Positions 35,162-43,995 of a stretch of DNA of 64,000 bases are shown piece by piece. The stretch spans positions 39,652 to 103,651 of the forward strand of contig NZ_JBLBVK010000040.1 in NCBI RefSeq assembly GCF_047314965.1, given 5' to 3'. Positions within the stretch are counted from its first letter, which is position 1, and each line of letters opens with the position of its first letter. Position numbers and translations under genes: made by a program. This DNA comes from JAVJUV01 sp047314965 (GTDB taxonomy: Bacteria > Pseudomonadota > Alphaproteobacteria > Rhodobacterales > Rhodobacteraceae). The notes beneath the pieces were generated by a model. That model was not told the origin of the DNA, searched no databases, and saw nothing but the letters and a program-made list of their open reading frames with translations.

Positions 35162-36652
35162 ATGTTCGAGAACCTGTCAGAACGCCTCTCTGGGGTCTTC
35201 GACCGGCTGACGAAACAGGGTGCGCTGTCGGAAGACGACGTCAAGACGGCGCTGCGCGAGGTGCGCGTCGCCCTTCTGGAAGCCGACGTATCCCTGCCCG
35301 TGGCCCGCGACTTCGTTAAGGCCGTGCAGGACAAGGCCACCGGCCAGGCGGTGACCAAATCGGTCACGCCGGGCCAGCAGGTGGTCAAGATCGTCCACGA
35401 CGCGCTGATCGACGTGCTGAAAGGCGACGGCGATCCGGGCGCTCTGAAGATCGACAACCCGCCCGCTCCGATCCTGATGGTCGGCCTGCAGGGCTCGGGC
35501 AAGACGACGACGACCGCGAAGCTGGCCAAACGGCTGAAGGAGAAAGAGGGCAAGCGCGTCCTCATGGCGTCGCTCGACACCAACCGCCCGGCGGCGATGG
35601 AACAGCTGGCGATCCTCGGCAACCAGATCGGGGTCGACACCCTTCCGATCGTCAAGGGCGAGGACCCGGTCGCAATTGCGAAGCGCGCCAAGACGCAGGC
35701 CAGCCTGGGCGGTTATGACGTTTACATGCTCGACACCGCGGGTCGGCTGCATATCGATCAGGAACTGATCGCGCAGGCCGCCGCGGTGCGCGACGTCGCC
35801 AACCCCCGCGAGACGCTCCTTGTCGTCGATGGCCTGACCGGCCAGGACGCGGTCAACGTCGCGACCGAATTCGACGACAAGATCGGCGTCACTGGCGTTG
35901 TCCTGACCCGGATGGACGGCGACGGGCGCGGCGGTGCGGCGCTGTCGATGCGCGCGATCACCGGCAAGCCGATCCGCTTCGTCGGCCTTGGCGAAAAGAT
36001 GGACGCCATCGAGACCTTCGAACCCGAACGGATCGCCGGCCGCATCCTTGGCATGGGCGATATCGTGGCCCTGGTCGAGAAGGCGCAGGAAACGCTGGAG
36101 GCCGAGCAAGCCGAGCGCATGATGAAGCGCTTCCAGAAAGGTCAGTTCAACATGAACGACCTGAAGAGCCAGCTCGAGCAGATGATGAAGATGGGCGGCA
36201 TGGAAGGCATCATGGGGATGCTGCCCGGCATGGGCAAGATGAAGGCCCAGATGAACGAGGCCGGTTTCGACGACAAGATCCTGCGCCAGCAGATCGCTCT
36301 GATCAACTCGATGACCAAGAAAGAGCGCGCCAATCCGCAGCTCCTTCAGGCCAGCCGCAAGAAACGCATCGCGGCGGGCGCGGGCATGGATGTCAGTGAC
36401 CTTAACAAGCTGCTCAAGATGCACCGCCAGATGTCCGACATGATGAAAAAGGTCGGCAAGATGGGCAAGAAGGGCATGATGCGCCAGCTTGGCGGTCTGT
36501 TCGGCGGCAAGGGCGGCATGCCCGGTGGCGGGATGCCCAGCCAGGCCGAGATCGAGGCGGCGCAGAAACAGATGGGACAGATGGGCGGCCTCCCCGGCCT
36601 TGGCGGCGGCGGCCTGCCTTCGGGACTTTCGGGGTTCGGCAAGAAGAAATGA
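35162..36652 (+). CDS. ffh: Signal recognition particle protein Ffh (SRP54)
   Basis: This 496-residue GTPase binds signal peptides on the ribosome and delivers them to FtsY with 4.5S RNA. It has an N domain (1-90, FENLSERLSGVFDRL), a G domain with P-loop GLQGSGKTTT, DTAGRLHID and TRMDGDGRGGA, and a Met-rich M domain from about 325 onward (MMKRFQKGQFNMNDL). The M domain includes the RNA-binding SGAG-like stretch (RIAAGAGMDVSDLN) and a Gly/Met tail. A strong AGGAGG precedes the ATG. It is first in an operon with GNAT genes, chorismate mutase, rpsP and rimM. Confidence 0.98.
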   Translation: MFENLSERLSGVFDRLTKQGALSEDDVKTALREVRVALLEADVSLPVARDFVKAVQDKATGQAVTKSVTPGQQVVKIVHDALIDVLKGDGDPGALKIDNPPAPILMVGLQGSGKTTTTAKLAKRLKEKEGKRVLMASLDTNRPAAMEQLAILGNQIGVDTLPIVKGEDPVAIAKRAKTQASLGGYDVYMLDTAGRLHIDQELIAQAAAVRDVANPRETLLVVDGLTGQDAVNVATEFDDKIGVTGVVLTRMDGDGRGGAALSMRAITGKPIRFVGLGEKMDAIETFEPERIAGRILGMGDIVALVEKAQETLEAEQAERMMKRFQKGQFNMNDLKSQLEQMMKMGGMEGIMGMLPGMGKMKAQMNEAGFDDKILRQQIALINSMTKKERANPQLLQASRKKRIAAGAGMDVSDLNKLLKMHRQMSDMMKKVGKMGKKGMMRQLGGLFGGKGGMPGGGMPSQAEIEAAQKQMGQMGGLPGLGGGGLPSGLSGFGKKK

Positions 36653-37176
36653 GCGTGGACTTCCGCATCCCGGAGATCGAGACCGAGCGTCTGCGATTGC
36701 GTCTGCCCAGGGCTTCGGACCTGCGGGCGCACGTGGCGTTCCGCGCCTCGGAGCGGTCGCGAGGTGTGGGCGGGCCGTTCGATGCGGCATCGAGTTTCCA
36801 TCACCTGGCGGGCGTCGTCGGGCAATGGCAGCTTCGCGGCTATGGCCGGTGGATGGTGGCGGACCGCGAGACGGATGAGCCGCTTGGGCTTGTCGGCGTC
36901 TATCATCCTGACGACTGGCCCGAGGCCGAGATCGGATGGACCGTCTACGAGGCCGCCGAGGGCAAGGGGATTGCACGGGAAGCTGCCATCGCGACGCGCG
37001 ACTTCGTCTATGGCACCCTTGGCTGGACCCGGATCATCAGCCTGATCATGACGGACAACGACCGCTCGATCCGGCTGGCAGAGCGTCTGGGCTGCCGGAA
37101 GGACGGCACTTTTACGCACGCCGAATATGGAACGATGGATATCTGGGTTCATCCTGCCCCGGAGGCTGTGCAATGA
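36649..37176 (+). CDS. GNAT family N-acetyltransferase (RimJ/RimL-like)
   Basis: This 175-residue acetyltransferase resembles those acting on protein N-termini or small amines. It opens with ETERLRLRLPRASDLRAHVAF, has GWTVYEAAEGKGIAREA (acetyl-CoA loop) and ends in a MTDNDRSIRLAERLGCRKDG motif typical of RimJ/RimL. Its ATG overlaps the ffh stop (ATGA), so it is translationally coupled to the SRP protein. A ribosome-linked substrate is plausible but unproven. Confidence 0.88.
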   Translation: MSVDFRIPEIETERLRLRLPRASDLRAHVAFRASERSRGVGGPFDAASSFHHLAGVVGQWQLRGYGRWMVADRETDEPLGLVGVYHPDDWPEAEIGWTVYEAAEGKGIAREAAIATRDFVYGTLGWTRIISLIMTDNDRSIRLAERLGCRKDGTFTHAEYGTMDIWVHPAPEAVQ

Positions 37177-37748
37177 CCCCGCGCCACGAAGTGCCCACCC
37201 CCGGCCCCGCCGCCGAGATTGCACAGGTGTTTGCAGCGCTGGTGCCGCAGTTCGATACCGACCGCACTCGTCTGCGCGCGCCCCGGATCACCGATTTCGG
37301 CACCTACGCCGAGATCGTATGCAGCGACCGCGGCATGCACATGGGCGGCCCGATGACGCGTGAGGATGCTTGGTACGACTTTGCGTCGCTCTCGTCCTCG
37401 TGGATGCTCTTCGGTCATGGTGGATGGACCGTCGAGGACCGCAAATCGCGAGAGGTCCTGGGCTTCGTCTTGCTGGGTCTGGAACCGGGCGACCGGGACG
37501 TGGAACTGGGTTTCCTTTTCCGGGCCGAGGCCGAGGGCAAGGGCTACGCGTTCGAAGCCGCGTCGCGCGTGCGCGACTGGGCGTTCACGCATCTGCGGCT
37601 GGCGACACTCGACAGCTATATCGACGACAAGAACGTCCGCTCCATCGCCCTGGCCAAGCGTCTCGGCGCCAAGGATCAGACCCCGGCCGACTGGGCCGGC
37701 ACCGGTGCATTGCGCTTCCGGCACCTCTCGCGGGAGGCCCGGACATGA
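37173..37748 (+). CDS. GNAT family N-acetyltransferase (RimJ/RimL-like)
   Basis: This 191-residue second acetyltransferase is coupled by an ATGA overlap to the preceding paralogue. It shares the layout: DTDRTRLRAPRITDFGTYAEI at the N-terminus, LGFLFRAEAEGKGYAFEAA as acetyl-CoA loop and SYIDDKNVRSIALAKRLGA near the end. The two probably arose by duplication and diverged. Substrate unknown. Confidence 0.85.
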   Translation: MTPRHEVPTPGPAAEIAQVFAALVPQFDTDRTRLRAPRITDFGTYAEIVCSDRGMHMGGPMTREDAWYDFASLSSSWMLFGHGGWTVEDRKSREVLGFVLLGLEPGDRDVELGFLFRAEAEGKGYAFEAASRVRDWAFTHLRLATLDSYIDDKNVRSIALAKRLGAKDQTPADWAGTGALRFRHLSREART

Positions 37749-37772
37749 CCAGACGCCCATGGGCAGGACCGA

Positions 37773-37815
37773 TGCCATACGCTTTGCCGACACTTGCCAT
37801 ACGCTTTGCCGACAC
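37773..37815 (+). repeat. Tandem 22-base repeat before chorismate mutase
   Basis: TGCCATACGCTTTGCCGACAC occurs twice without change (37773-37793 and 37795-37815), with one T between. It ends 15 bases before the chorismate mutase start. A closely related block lies at 50574-50614 on the other strand, ahead of another gene. Confidence 0.85.
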
Positions 37816-37830
37816 ACCCGGAGAACTCGA

Positions 37831-38127
37831 ATGACCGACCCCGTCGCCCGCGCCGCCGAGCTTCTTGCCGGCCACCGCGCCAGCATCGACAGGCTGGACG
37901 CCATCCTTGTCTATACGCTGGCCGAGCGCTTCAAGCACACGCAGGCGGTCGGCCGCCTGAAGGCGGAGCACAAGCTGCCGCCCGCCGACAAGTCGCGCGA
38001 GGCACAACAGATCGAACGCCTCGAATGGCTCTCGAAAGAAGCGGATTTGGATCCCGAATTCGCCAAGAAATTCCTGAAGTTCATCATTCAGGAAGTCATC
38101 CAACACCACCAAGAACACAGAAAATAA
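37831..38127 (+). CDS. Chorismate mutase, AroQ type
   Basis: This 98-residue, all-helical enzyme converts chorismate to prephenate for Phe and Tyr synthesis. The AroQ pattern is clear: HRASIDRLDAILVYTLAERF with the N-terminal active-site Arg, HTQAVGRLKAEHKLPPADKSRE with the catalytic Lys region, and QIERLEWLSKEADLDPEF. It is monofunctional, with no prephenate dehydratase or dehydrogenase fused. It lies between GNAT and rpsP, 18 bases before rpsP, an arrangement I know from Rhodobacteraceae. Confidence 0.9.
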   Translation: MTDPVARAAELLAGHRASIDRLDAILVYTLAERFKHTQAVGRLKAEHKLPPADKSREAQQIERLEWLSKEADLDPEFAKKFLKFIIQEVIQHHQEHRK

Positions 38128-38145
38128 CCTAGAAGGATCAACACC

Positions 38146-38559
38146 ATGGCTATGAAAATCCGCCTTGCCCGCGGCGGCTCGAAGAAGCGCCCGCACTACT
38201 CGATCGTCGCAGCCGACAGCCGCATGCCGCGCGATGGCCGCTTCATCGAGAAGCTGGGCACCTATAACCCGCTTCTGCCGAAAGACAGCGAAGATCGCGT
38301 CAGAATGAATGTCGAGCGCGTGCAGTACTGGCTGGGCCAGGGCGCACAGCCGACCGACCGCATCTCGCGCATGCTGGAAGCTGCCGGCGTCGTCGAGAAG
38401 AAAGAGCGCAGCAACCCGAACAAGGCCAAGCCGGGCAAAAAAGCCCAGGAACGCGCCGACGAGAAGGCAGCCAAAGCAGCAGCCGCCGCCGAAGCCGCCA
38501 ACGCACCTGCCGAAGAGCCGGTCGAAGAGGCTGCTGCTGCGGAAGAAGCGGCGGAGTAA
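38146..38559 (+). CDS. rpsP: 30S ribosomal protein S16
   Basis: This 137-residue protein has its conserved core in residues 1-85 (AMKIRLARGGSKKRPHYSIV, ADSRMPRDGRFIEKLGTYNP, QYWLGQGAQPTDRISRML). An extra tail of about 45 residues rich in Ala, Glu and Lys follows, as is common in alphaproteobacteria. It assembles into the small subunit body. It precedes rimM by 20 bases. Confidence 0.97.
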   Translation: MAMKIRLARGGSKKRPHYSIVAADSRMPRDGRFIEKLGTYNPLLPKDSEDRVRMNVERVQYWLGQGAQPTDRISRMLEAAGVVEKKERSNPNKAKPGKKAQERADEKAAKAAAAAEAANAPAEEPVEEAAAAEEAAE

Positions 38560-38579
38560 TCCGCCGCAGGTTCCAGGCC

Positions 38580-39086
38580 ATGACGGAAAAAGTCTGCGTC
38601 GGCGCCATTGCGGGTGCCTTTGGCGTAAGGGGCGAGGTGCGGCTGAAAAGCTTTTGCGCCGAGCCCGAGGCCATTTCCACCTATGGCCCACTGACGACAG
38701 AAGACGGCTCGAGGTCATTCGACGTGAAGCTGACCGGTTCGGTCAAGAACGGGTTCTCGGCACGCCTGTCCGGCGTGATGACCAAGGAAGCTGCAGATGC
38801 CTTGCGGGGGGTCAGGCTATTCGCCCCCCGCGACCGTCTGCCCGAACTGACCGATGATGAGTATTATTATGCCGATCTGATCAACCTGACCGTTCTGGAC
38901 ACGGGCGGGAAAGAGATCGGACAGGTGCGCGCCGTACTTAACCACGGGGCGGGCGATATCCTGGAAATTCATGGCAAGGGACTGGCCTCGCCAATTCTCC
39001 TGCCCTTCACCAAGGCGGCAGTTCCGACCGTGGACCTTGCATCCGGACGGATCATCGCGGACCCGCCCGACGGCTTGCTCGACTGA
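38580..39086 (+). CDS. rimM: Ribosome maturation factor RimM
   Basis: This 168-residue factor acts in late 30S assembly and binds S19. The N-terminal RimM barrel starts VCVGAIAGAFGVRGEVRLKSF. The C-terminal PRC-barrel includes DEYYYADLINLTVLDTGGKE and LLPFTKAAVPTVDLASGRI. In many bacteria trmD and rplS follow, but here the next gene is convergent (PQQ dehydrogenase), 8 bases from the stop. Confidence 0.96.
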   Translation: MTEKVCVGAIAGAFGVRGEVRLKSFCAEPEAISTYGPLTTEDGSRSFDVKLTGSVKNGFSARLSGVMTKEAADALRGVRLFAPRDRLPELTDDEYYYADLINLTVLDTGGKEIGQVRAVLNHGAGDILEIHGKGLASPILLPFTKAAVPTVDLASGRIIADPPDGLLD

Positions 39087-39094
39087 GCCCGACA

Positions 39095-40255
39095 TCAGCC
39101 CGGCGACATGCGATATAGCGCACCGTTGCCGACACTGAGAAACCAGATCGTTCCGTCAGGCGCTTCGCGGATATCCCGGACGCGCAGTGTGTCGTCGGAG
39201 GCAAGTTGTTCGACTTCGTCCAGGGGGTCACCCTCGAGACGGGCGATATAGTCGAATTTTAGCGACCCGACGAAGATGTCGCCGCGCCAATCCGGCCAGA
39301 GTTTCCCGGAATAGATCATCATTCCAGAAGGCGCCATGGACGGGTCCCAGTAGAAGGCCGGCTGCTCGAGCCCGGGCGCCTTTGTCCCGACGCCGATGGG
39401 CTGGCCCGAGTAATGCCGGCCGTAGGAGATGAGCGGCCAGCCGTAGTTGGCACCGGGCGTTATCCGGTTGATCTCGTCGCCGCCGCGCGCACCATGCTCG
39501 ACTGTGACGAGGTTGCCATCCAGATCAAGCGCGGCGCCCTGCGGATTGCGGTGTCCGAAGCTCCAGATCGCGGGCTTCGCATCGGGTTGACCGACAAGGG
39601 GATTGTCCGGGGGAATACTTCCGTCACGTGCGATGCGCACGACCGAGCCGTTCTCGCGGCGCAAATCCTGCGCCGAGGGCTGATCGCCGCGATCCCCTAT
39701 CGTCAGGAAGAGCGTGCCGTCGGTCGCTTCGACGATGCGCGAACCGAAGTGGTATCCGCCCGAGGAACCCTCGGTCAGTTCGAAAATCGTCTCCGTGCCT
39801 TCGAGAGTACTGCCGTCATCGCTGAGGCGGGCGCGCAGCACGGCGGTACCCTCGCCTTTACGCTGCGGCTTCGCATAGGTGAAGAACAACTCGCGGGACT
39901 CCGCGAAGTCGCGTGGCACGAGCAGGTCCAGCAGGCCGCCCTGCCCCACGTCCGCTACCGAAGGCACTCCGGCGATTTCGCTGGAGCGCCCATCCTCAAA
40001 GCGGAGCAATCGCCCATCTCGCTCGGTTACAAGGATGCTGCCGTCCGGCAGGAAGCCGACAGCCCAAGGCTCATCGAGACCGCTTGCAACCCGGTCGACC
40101 TGAACGGCTCCGACACTCGACTGCAGGGTATCGGAGTGTGCGGCGCCGGTCGCCAACGAGGCAGCTGCGAACAACGCTGCTCCCACTGCACGCGCGCTCA
40201 ACGCCCACCTGTCTTCGCGAATAGCGGTCCGATCCGCAAACGACGCATTTTTCAT
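39095..40255 (-). CDS. PQQ-dependent sugar dehydrogenase (soluble aldose dehydrogenase type)
   Basis: This 386-residue six-bladed beta-propeller is exported by a signal peptide with a long N region (about residues 1-41, hydrophobic ALFAAASLATGAAHS). Family motifs are LDEPWAVGFLPDGSILVTER, 'WSFGHRNPQGAALD' with PQQ-contacting His and Arg-Asn, EHGARGGDEINRI and GANYGWPLISYG. It would oxidise aldoses in the periplasm and pass electrons to a quinone or cytochrome. A start nearer the hydrophobic core is possible. No PQQ synthesis genes lie in the window. Confidence 0.88.
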   Translation of the reverse strand: MKNASFADRTAIREDRWALSARAVGAALFAAASLATGAAHSDTLQSSVGAVQVDRVASGLDEPWAVGFLPDGSILVTERDGRLLRFEDGRSSEIAGVPSVADVGQGGLLDLLVPRDFAESRELFFTYAKPQRKGEGTAVLRARLSDDGSTLEGTETIFELTEGSSGGYHFGSRIVEATDGTLFLTIGDRGDQPSAQDLRRENGSVVRIARDGSIPPDNPLVGQPDAKPAIWSFGHRNPQGAALDLDGNLVTVEHGARGGDEINRITPGANYGWPLISYGRHYSGQPIGVGTKAPGLEQPAFYWDPSMAPSGMMIYSGKLWPDWRGDIFVGSLKFDYIARLEGDPLDEVEQLASDDTLRVRDIREAPDGTIWFLSVGNGALYRMSPG

Positions 40256-40550
40256 TCTGACAACCTCCGTTAAGGGCGTGTCCTTCGAGTTAAGACCGCC
40301 ACAGGAAAGTTCAATCTTGCCGCCGGTACAGGGCCAAAAAAGAGCGCCGGAATTGAGCCGGAATGACTCATGAGCTTCTCCCAGCTTCGGGCAAATCGCC
40401 TGAATTCGAAAGAAAATAGTCCCGAATGACCTGCTCGAACACAGAGTTGAGCCAGAAGGCCTCTTTTCTTTCCAAAATGGCCCAACTAGTCTCTCCGGCA
40501 GGACACAAGATCCTTATCAGGACATACGTTCCAACTGGGAGAGTTAAAGC
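40256..40550. other. Divergent intergenic region before the liv operon
   Basis: These 295 bases lie between the PQQ dehydrogenase and LivK-type gene starts and must carry both promoters. I see no strong -35/-10 pair or palindrome. The stretch 40400-40500 is lower in GC. Confidence 0.4.
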
Positions 40551-41753
40551 ATGAAGAAGTTCCTACTCGCCTCCGCGGCGACCGCACTTTGCGCAAATGC
40601 TGCACTGGCTGGCGGACACGGAGATGAAATCAAAATTGGCGTCTTGCTTGGTTTTACCGGACCGGCCGAATCTATCGCTGCGGGCATGGCTCCTGCCGCG
40701 GAAGCCGCGATCCAGGAAGTCTCCGAAAGCGGCCTTTTGTTGGGCGGTAAGAAGGTCACGCCGGTACGTGCGGACGCGACATGCGTGGACGCCGCCGCCG
40801 CGACCGCGGCTGCTGAGCGGCTTATTACGGCGGAAGGTGTTTCCGGCATCAATGGCGCGCTTTGCTCGGGCGCAACCGGCGCGGCACTTATGAATGTGGC
40901 TGTTCCCAACGGCATGGTCATGATTTCTGGTTCTGCAACCTCGCCGGGCCTAAGCCACATGAACAACGAAGATAACGGCCTGTTCTTCCGGACCGCCCCG
41001 TCGGACGCGCGGCAGGGCGTCGTTATGACCGAGATCTTGCGGGAAGCCGGCATCGACGAAGTGGCGGTGACCTATACAAACAATGACTACGGAAAAGGTC
41101 TGGCAGACAGCTTCCAGGCAGCCTTCGAAGCCGCAGGCGGTACCGTGACGATCAACGCCGCGCATGAAGATGGCAAGGCCGACTACTCGGCCGAAGTCGG
41201 CGCGCTGGCCGCTGCCGGCGGGCAACGTCTGGTTGTTGCGGGCTATATCGATCAGGGTGGTCCTGGGATCATTCGAGCCGCACTTGACGCCGGCGCGTTC
41301 GACACATTCCACCTGCCGGACGGCATGATCGGGAACGCGATCACCGACAGATTTGGTACTGAGATAAACGGTTCAACTGGTCAGGTTCCCGGCACAGACA
41401 GTCCTGGCGCGGCCAGGCTTGCTGAGATGGGCGAGGCTCAGGGGTTTGACGGTACCGCACCTTTCGCAGCCGAAGCATATGATGCATCCGCACTGATCCT
41501 TCTGGCGATGCAGGCTGCAAACTCCAACGACCCAAGCGTCTACAAAGAAAAGGTCATGGATGTGGCAAACGCTCCTGGCGAGCAGATCTACCCGGGTGAA
41601 TTGGCAAAGGCTTTGGAGATTTTGGCCAATGGCGGCGATGTTGACTACGTAGGTGCTTCTGCTGTCGAACTGATCGGACCTGGTGAAAGCGCCGGCAATT
41701 ACCGCCAGATTGAGGTTCGCGACGGAAAAATTGAAACCGTCAAGTTCCGCTAA
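40551..41753 (+). CDS. LivK-type ABC transporter substrate-binding protein
   Basis: This 400-residue periplasmic protein has a signal peptide of about 20 residues (ATALCANAALA). It has the type I fold of branched-chain amino acid and amide binders: IKIGVLLGFTGPAESIA, 'GINGALCSGATGAAL', ISGSATSPGLS and VTYTNNDYGKGLADSF. It is first in a liv operon, with a GGGAGAG ribosome site. The hinge sequence ISGSATSPGLS is typical of LivJ/K. The ligand may not be leucine, because downstream genes suggest nucleoside metabolism (see findings). Confidence 0.9.
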   Translation: MKKFLLASAATALCANAALAGGHGDEIKIGVLLGFTGPAESIAAGMAPAAEAAIQEVSESGLLLGGKKVTPVRADATCVDAAAATAAAERLITAEGVSGINGALCSGATGAALMNVAVPNGMVMISGSATSPGLSHMNNEDNGLFFRTAPSDARQGVVMTEILREAGIDEVAVTYTNNDYGKGLADSFQAAFEAAGGTVTINAAHEDGKADYSAEVGALAAAGGQRLVVAGYIDQGGPGIIRAALDAGAFDTFHLPDGMIGNAITDRFGTEINGSTGQVPGTDSPGAARLAEMGEAQGFDGTAPFAAEAYDASALILLAMQAANSNDPSVYKEKVMDVANAPGEQIYPGELAKALEILANGGDVDYVGASAVELIGPGESAGNYRQIEVRDGKIETVKFR

Positions 41754-41771
41754 CTGCGAACAAAGTAGAAG

Positions 41772-41798
41772 ACGGCCCGGGCCTGTCCCGGGCCGTTT
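41772..41798 (+). terminator. Stem-loop between livK-type and livG-type genes
   Basis: A perfect stem ACGGCCCGGG (41772-41781) and CCCGGGCCGT (41787-41796), loop CCTGT, then TT. It is a likely partial terminator or processing site that lets the binding protein be made in excess over the membrane components. Confidence 0.8.
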
Positions 41799-41822
41799 TG
41801 CACCGGATCAGGGGCACAGCGC

Positions 41823-42611
41823 ATGATCGTCGTCGAAGACCTTCACAAGCATTTCGGGGGCTTCCACGCCGTCGACGGTGCCTCGCTTGAGATCGCCAAG
41901 GGCTCGATCACCGGGTTGATCGGACCGAATGGCGCTGGAAAAACAACACTTTTCAACGTGATAGCCGGACGCCTGCCACCTACTTCAGGCAAGGTGTTTA
42001 TGGATGGCGAAGACATCACCGGTCTGCCGCCGCATGACCTCTTTCACAAGGGACTGCTTCGCACGTTCCAGATCGCGCATGAATTCTCGTCGATGACGGT
42101 GCGCGAAAACCTGATGATGGTGCCGGGCGGCCAGTCGGGCGAGACGATCTGGAACGCCTGGATCGGTCGGAAACGCATTGCCGAGGAAGAGCGCGCGCTG
42201 TTGAAGAAGGCGGACGAGGTCCTGGAGTTCCTGACCATCGACCATCTGAAGGACGAGAAAGCCGGAAATCTCTCGGGCGGGCAGAAGAAGCTTCTGGAGC
42301 TTGGCCGCACGATGATGGTCGATGCCAAGATCGTCTTTCTGGACGAGGTGGGCGCGGGCGTGAACCGCACGCTTCTGAACACGATCGCCGATGCGATCGT
42401 GCGGCTGAACAAGGAGCGCGGCTACACGTTCTGCGTCATCGAGCATGACATGGATTTCATCGGCCGGATCTGCGACCCGGTGATCTGCATGGCCGAGGGT
42501 AAGGTGCTTGCCGAGGGCACGCTCGACGAGATCAAGGCGAATGAACAGGTGATCGAAGCCTATCTGGGCACGGGCCTCAAGAATAAGGTCAAGCAGGAGG
42601 CCGGGGCGTGA
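41823..42611 (+). CDS. LivG-type ABC transporter ATPase
   Basis: This 262-residue ATPase has Walker A GPNGAGKTT, the livG-type LLRTFQIAHEFSSMTVRENL, signature LSGGQKKLLELGR and Walker B IVFLDEVGAGVN. The usual DEPxAGL of LivG is DEVGAGV here. The switch His is in VIEHDMDFI. It energises the liv-type transporter together with the next ATPase, which it overlaps by 4 bases. Confidence 0.92.
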   Translation: MIVVEDLHKHFGGFHAVDGASLEIAKGSITGLIGPNGAGKTTLFNVIAGRLPPTSGKVFMDGEDITGLPPHDLFHKGLLRTFQIAHEFSSMTVRENLMMVPGGQSGETIWNAWIGRKRIAEEERALLKKADEVLEFLTIDHLKDEKAGNLSGGQKKLLELGRTMMVDAKIVFLDEVGAGVNRTLLNTIADAIVRLNKERGYTFCVIEHDMDFIGRICDPVICMAEGKVLAEGTLDEIKANEQVIEAYLGTGLKNKVKQEAGA

Positions 42612-43426
42612 GCGATCCATATGATGACCGGGGCAACAAGGATGTGTCCATTGCGAATCCGAGACCTGCGGGAACTCTGAGAGCGTCTCCCGGAACCGGG
42701 TCGGCGGCGCACACCTCCGATGCGTTCCTGATCGGCGACAGCATGACCGGCGGATACGGGTCGGGCGCCGATATCCTCCACGACTGCACCATTGCAGTGA
42801 ACGAAGGAGAGATCGCTGTAATCGTCGGACCCAACGGCGCTGGCAAGTCCACGGCGATGAAGGCGGTCTTCGGCATGCTGAACCTGCGCAAGGGTTCGGT
42901 CCGGATCGGCGGCGCGGACATCACCCGTTTGTCACCACAGGACCGGGTCGCGAAGGGCATGGCCTTCGTGCCGCAGACCAACAACATCTTCACGTCGATG
43001 ACCGTCGAGGAAAACCTTGAAATGGGCGCTTTCCTCCGCCGCGACGACATAAGCGGAACCATGGCACAGGTCTATGATCTGTTCCCCATTCTGAAGGAAA
43101 AGCGACGGCAGGCGGCGGGCGAACTCTCCGGTGGCCAGCGCCAACAGGTTGCCGTGGGTCGGGCCCTGATGACGAAGCCGAAGGTTCTGATGCTGGACGA
43201 ACCCACCGCGGGCGTCAGCCCGATCGTCATGGACGAGCTGTTCGACCGGATCATCGAAGTTGCGCGCACGGGCATCTCGATCCTGATGGTCGAGCAAAAT
43301 GCCCGCCAGGCTTTGGAAATCGCGGACAAGGGGTACGTGCTTGTTCAAGGCGCGAACGCCTATACCGACACGGGCCAGGCTTTGCTGGCGGATCCTGAAG
43401 TGCGGCGGAGTTTTCTTGGGGGATAA
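42608..43426 (+). CDS. LivF-type ABC transporter ATPase with N-terminal extension
   Basis: This 272-residue ATPase has Walker A GPNGAGKST, signature LSGGQRQQVAVGRALM, Walker B VLMLDEPTAGVSP and MVEQNARQAL as switch region, all typical of LivF. It carries about 40 extra N-terminal residues rich in Gly, Ser and Pro before the core (SDAFLIGDSMTGGYG). The GTG start overlaps the livG stop (GTGA). A later start inside the extension, near the ATG at residue 46, is possible. Confidence 0.88.
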   Translation: MSDPYDDRGNKDVSIANPRPAGTLRASPGTGSAAHTSDAFLIGDSMTGGYGSGADILHDCTIAVNEGEIAVIVGPNGAGKSTAMKAVFGMLNLRKGSVRIGGADITRLSPQDRVAKGMAFVPQTNNIFTSMTVEENLEMGAFLRRDDISGTMAQVYDLFPILKEKRRQAAGELSGGQRQQVAVGRALMTKPKVLMLDEPTAGVSPIVMDELFDRIIEVARTGISILMVEQNARQALEIADKGYVLVQGANAYTDTGQALLADPEVRRSFLGG

Positions 43427-43581
43427 AGATGCGGACCGAGAGAAGCACAGCCGGACACCACTCACACGCCTGGAGCGAGGAACCGGGCAACGGTCGGGCG
43501 GGATAGACGGAATGGTCTCCCGACCGGCGGAACCGGGCGTCGCCCTGGGCGGGCATGCCACTCGGAACGGAGACCTGTGTG

Positions 43582-43995
43582 ATGCTGAACACGTTGATAG
43601 TTCTGGCTTTAATGGAATCTGCCGCGACAGAGGGATCGGCCATACGATGCGAATTTCCGGGACGAAATATGGCGCAGACGCCAATGTACGTTCTGCTGAC
43701 GCCGAAGCCTTCGCTGAAGGATCAACCCGGCCTATTCCGCGTCATGATGCACGTGGAAGGACGCTCGCCTCTGAAGGCGATTGCGCAGCCGATCCCGGCA
43801 ACAGAGGAACGCGACGTGTTGATCCGCGGCACTCTCGGACACTCCGCGATGTACACGGTCGGAATACGCGACGACGGTTCGGCCGCATTCAACATGCAGA
43901 CCCTCAAGTCGGACGACGGCTCGGTGAACACGCAGACCCGGATTGGCAAATGCCGTGGGATCGAAACCTACATCAACAGGTGGTTGCCACGATGA
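43582..43995 (+). CDS. Hypothetical protein inside the liv operon
   Basis: This 137-residue protein is of unknown family. The start at ATG 43582 has CGGAGA eight bases upstream; an in-frame ATG 27 bases earlier has none. A short hydrophobic N-terminus (MLNTLIVLALMESAA) could be a weak signal. The rest is beta-rich (MYVLLTPKPSLKDQPGLFRV, MYTVGIRDDGSAAFNMQTL) with two cysteines, so it may be a small periplasmic protein. It separates the ATPase genes from the permease genes, and the 155 bases before it hold no gene. Confidence 0.55.
   Translation: MLNTLIVLALMESAATEGSAIRCEFPGRNMAQTPMYVLLTPKPSLKDQPGLFRVMMHVEGRSPLKAIAQPIPATEERDVLIRGTLGHSAMYTVGIRDDGSAAFNMQTLKSDDGSVNTQTRIGKCRGIETYINRWLPR

Noticed and set aside
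37831..38127. Fusion of chorismate mutase with the preceding open frame
   Set aside because: The frame is open back to 37360, but that part is a shadow of the GNAT gene; the family length fits the start at 37831.
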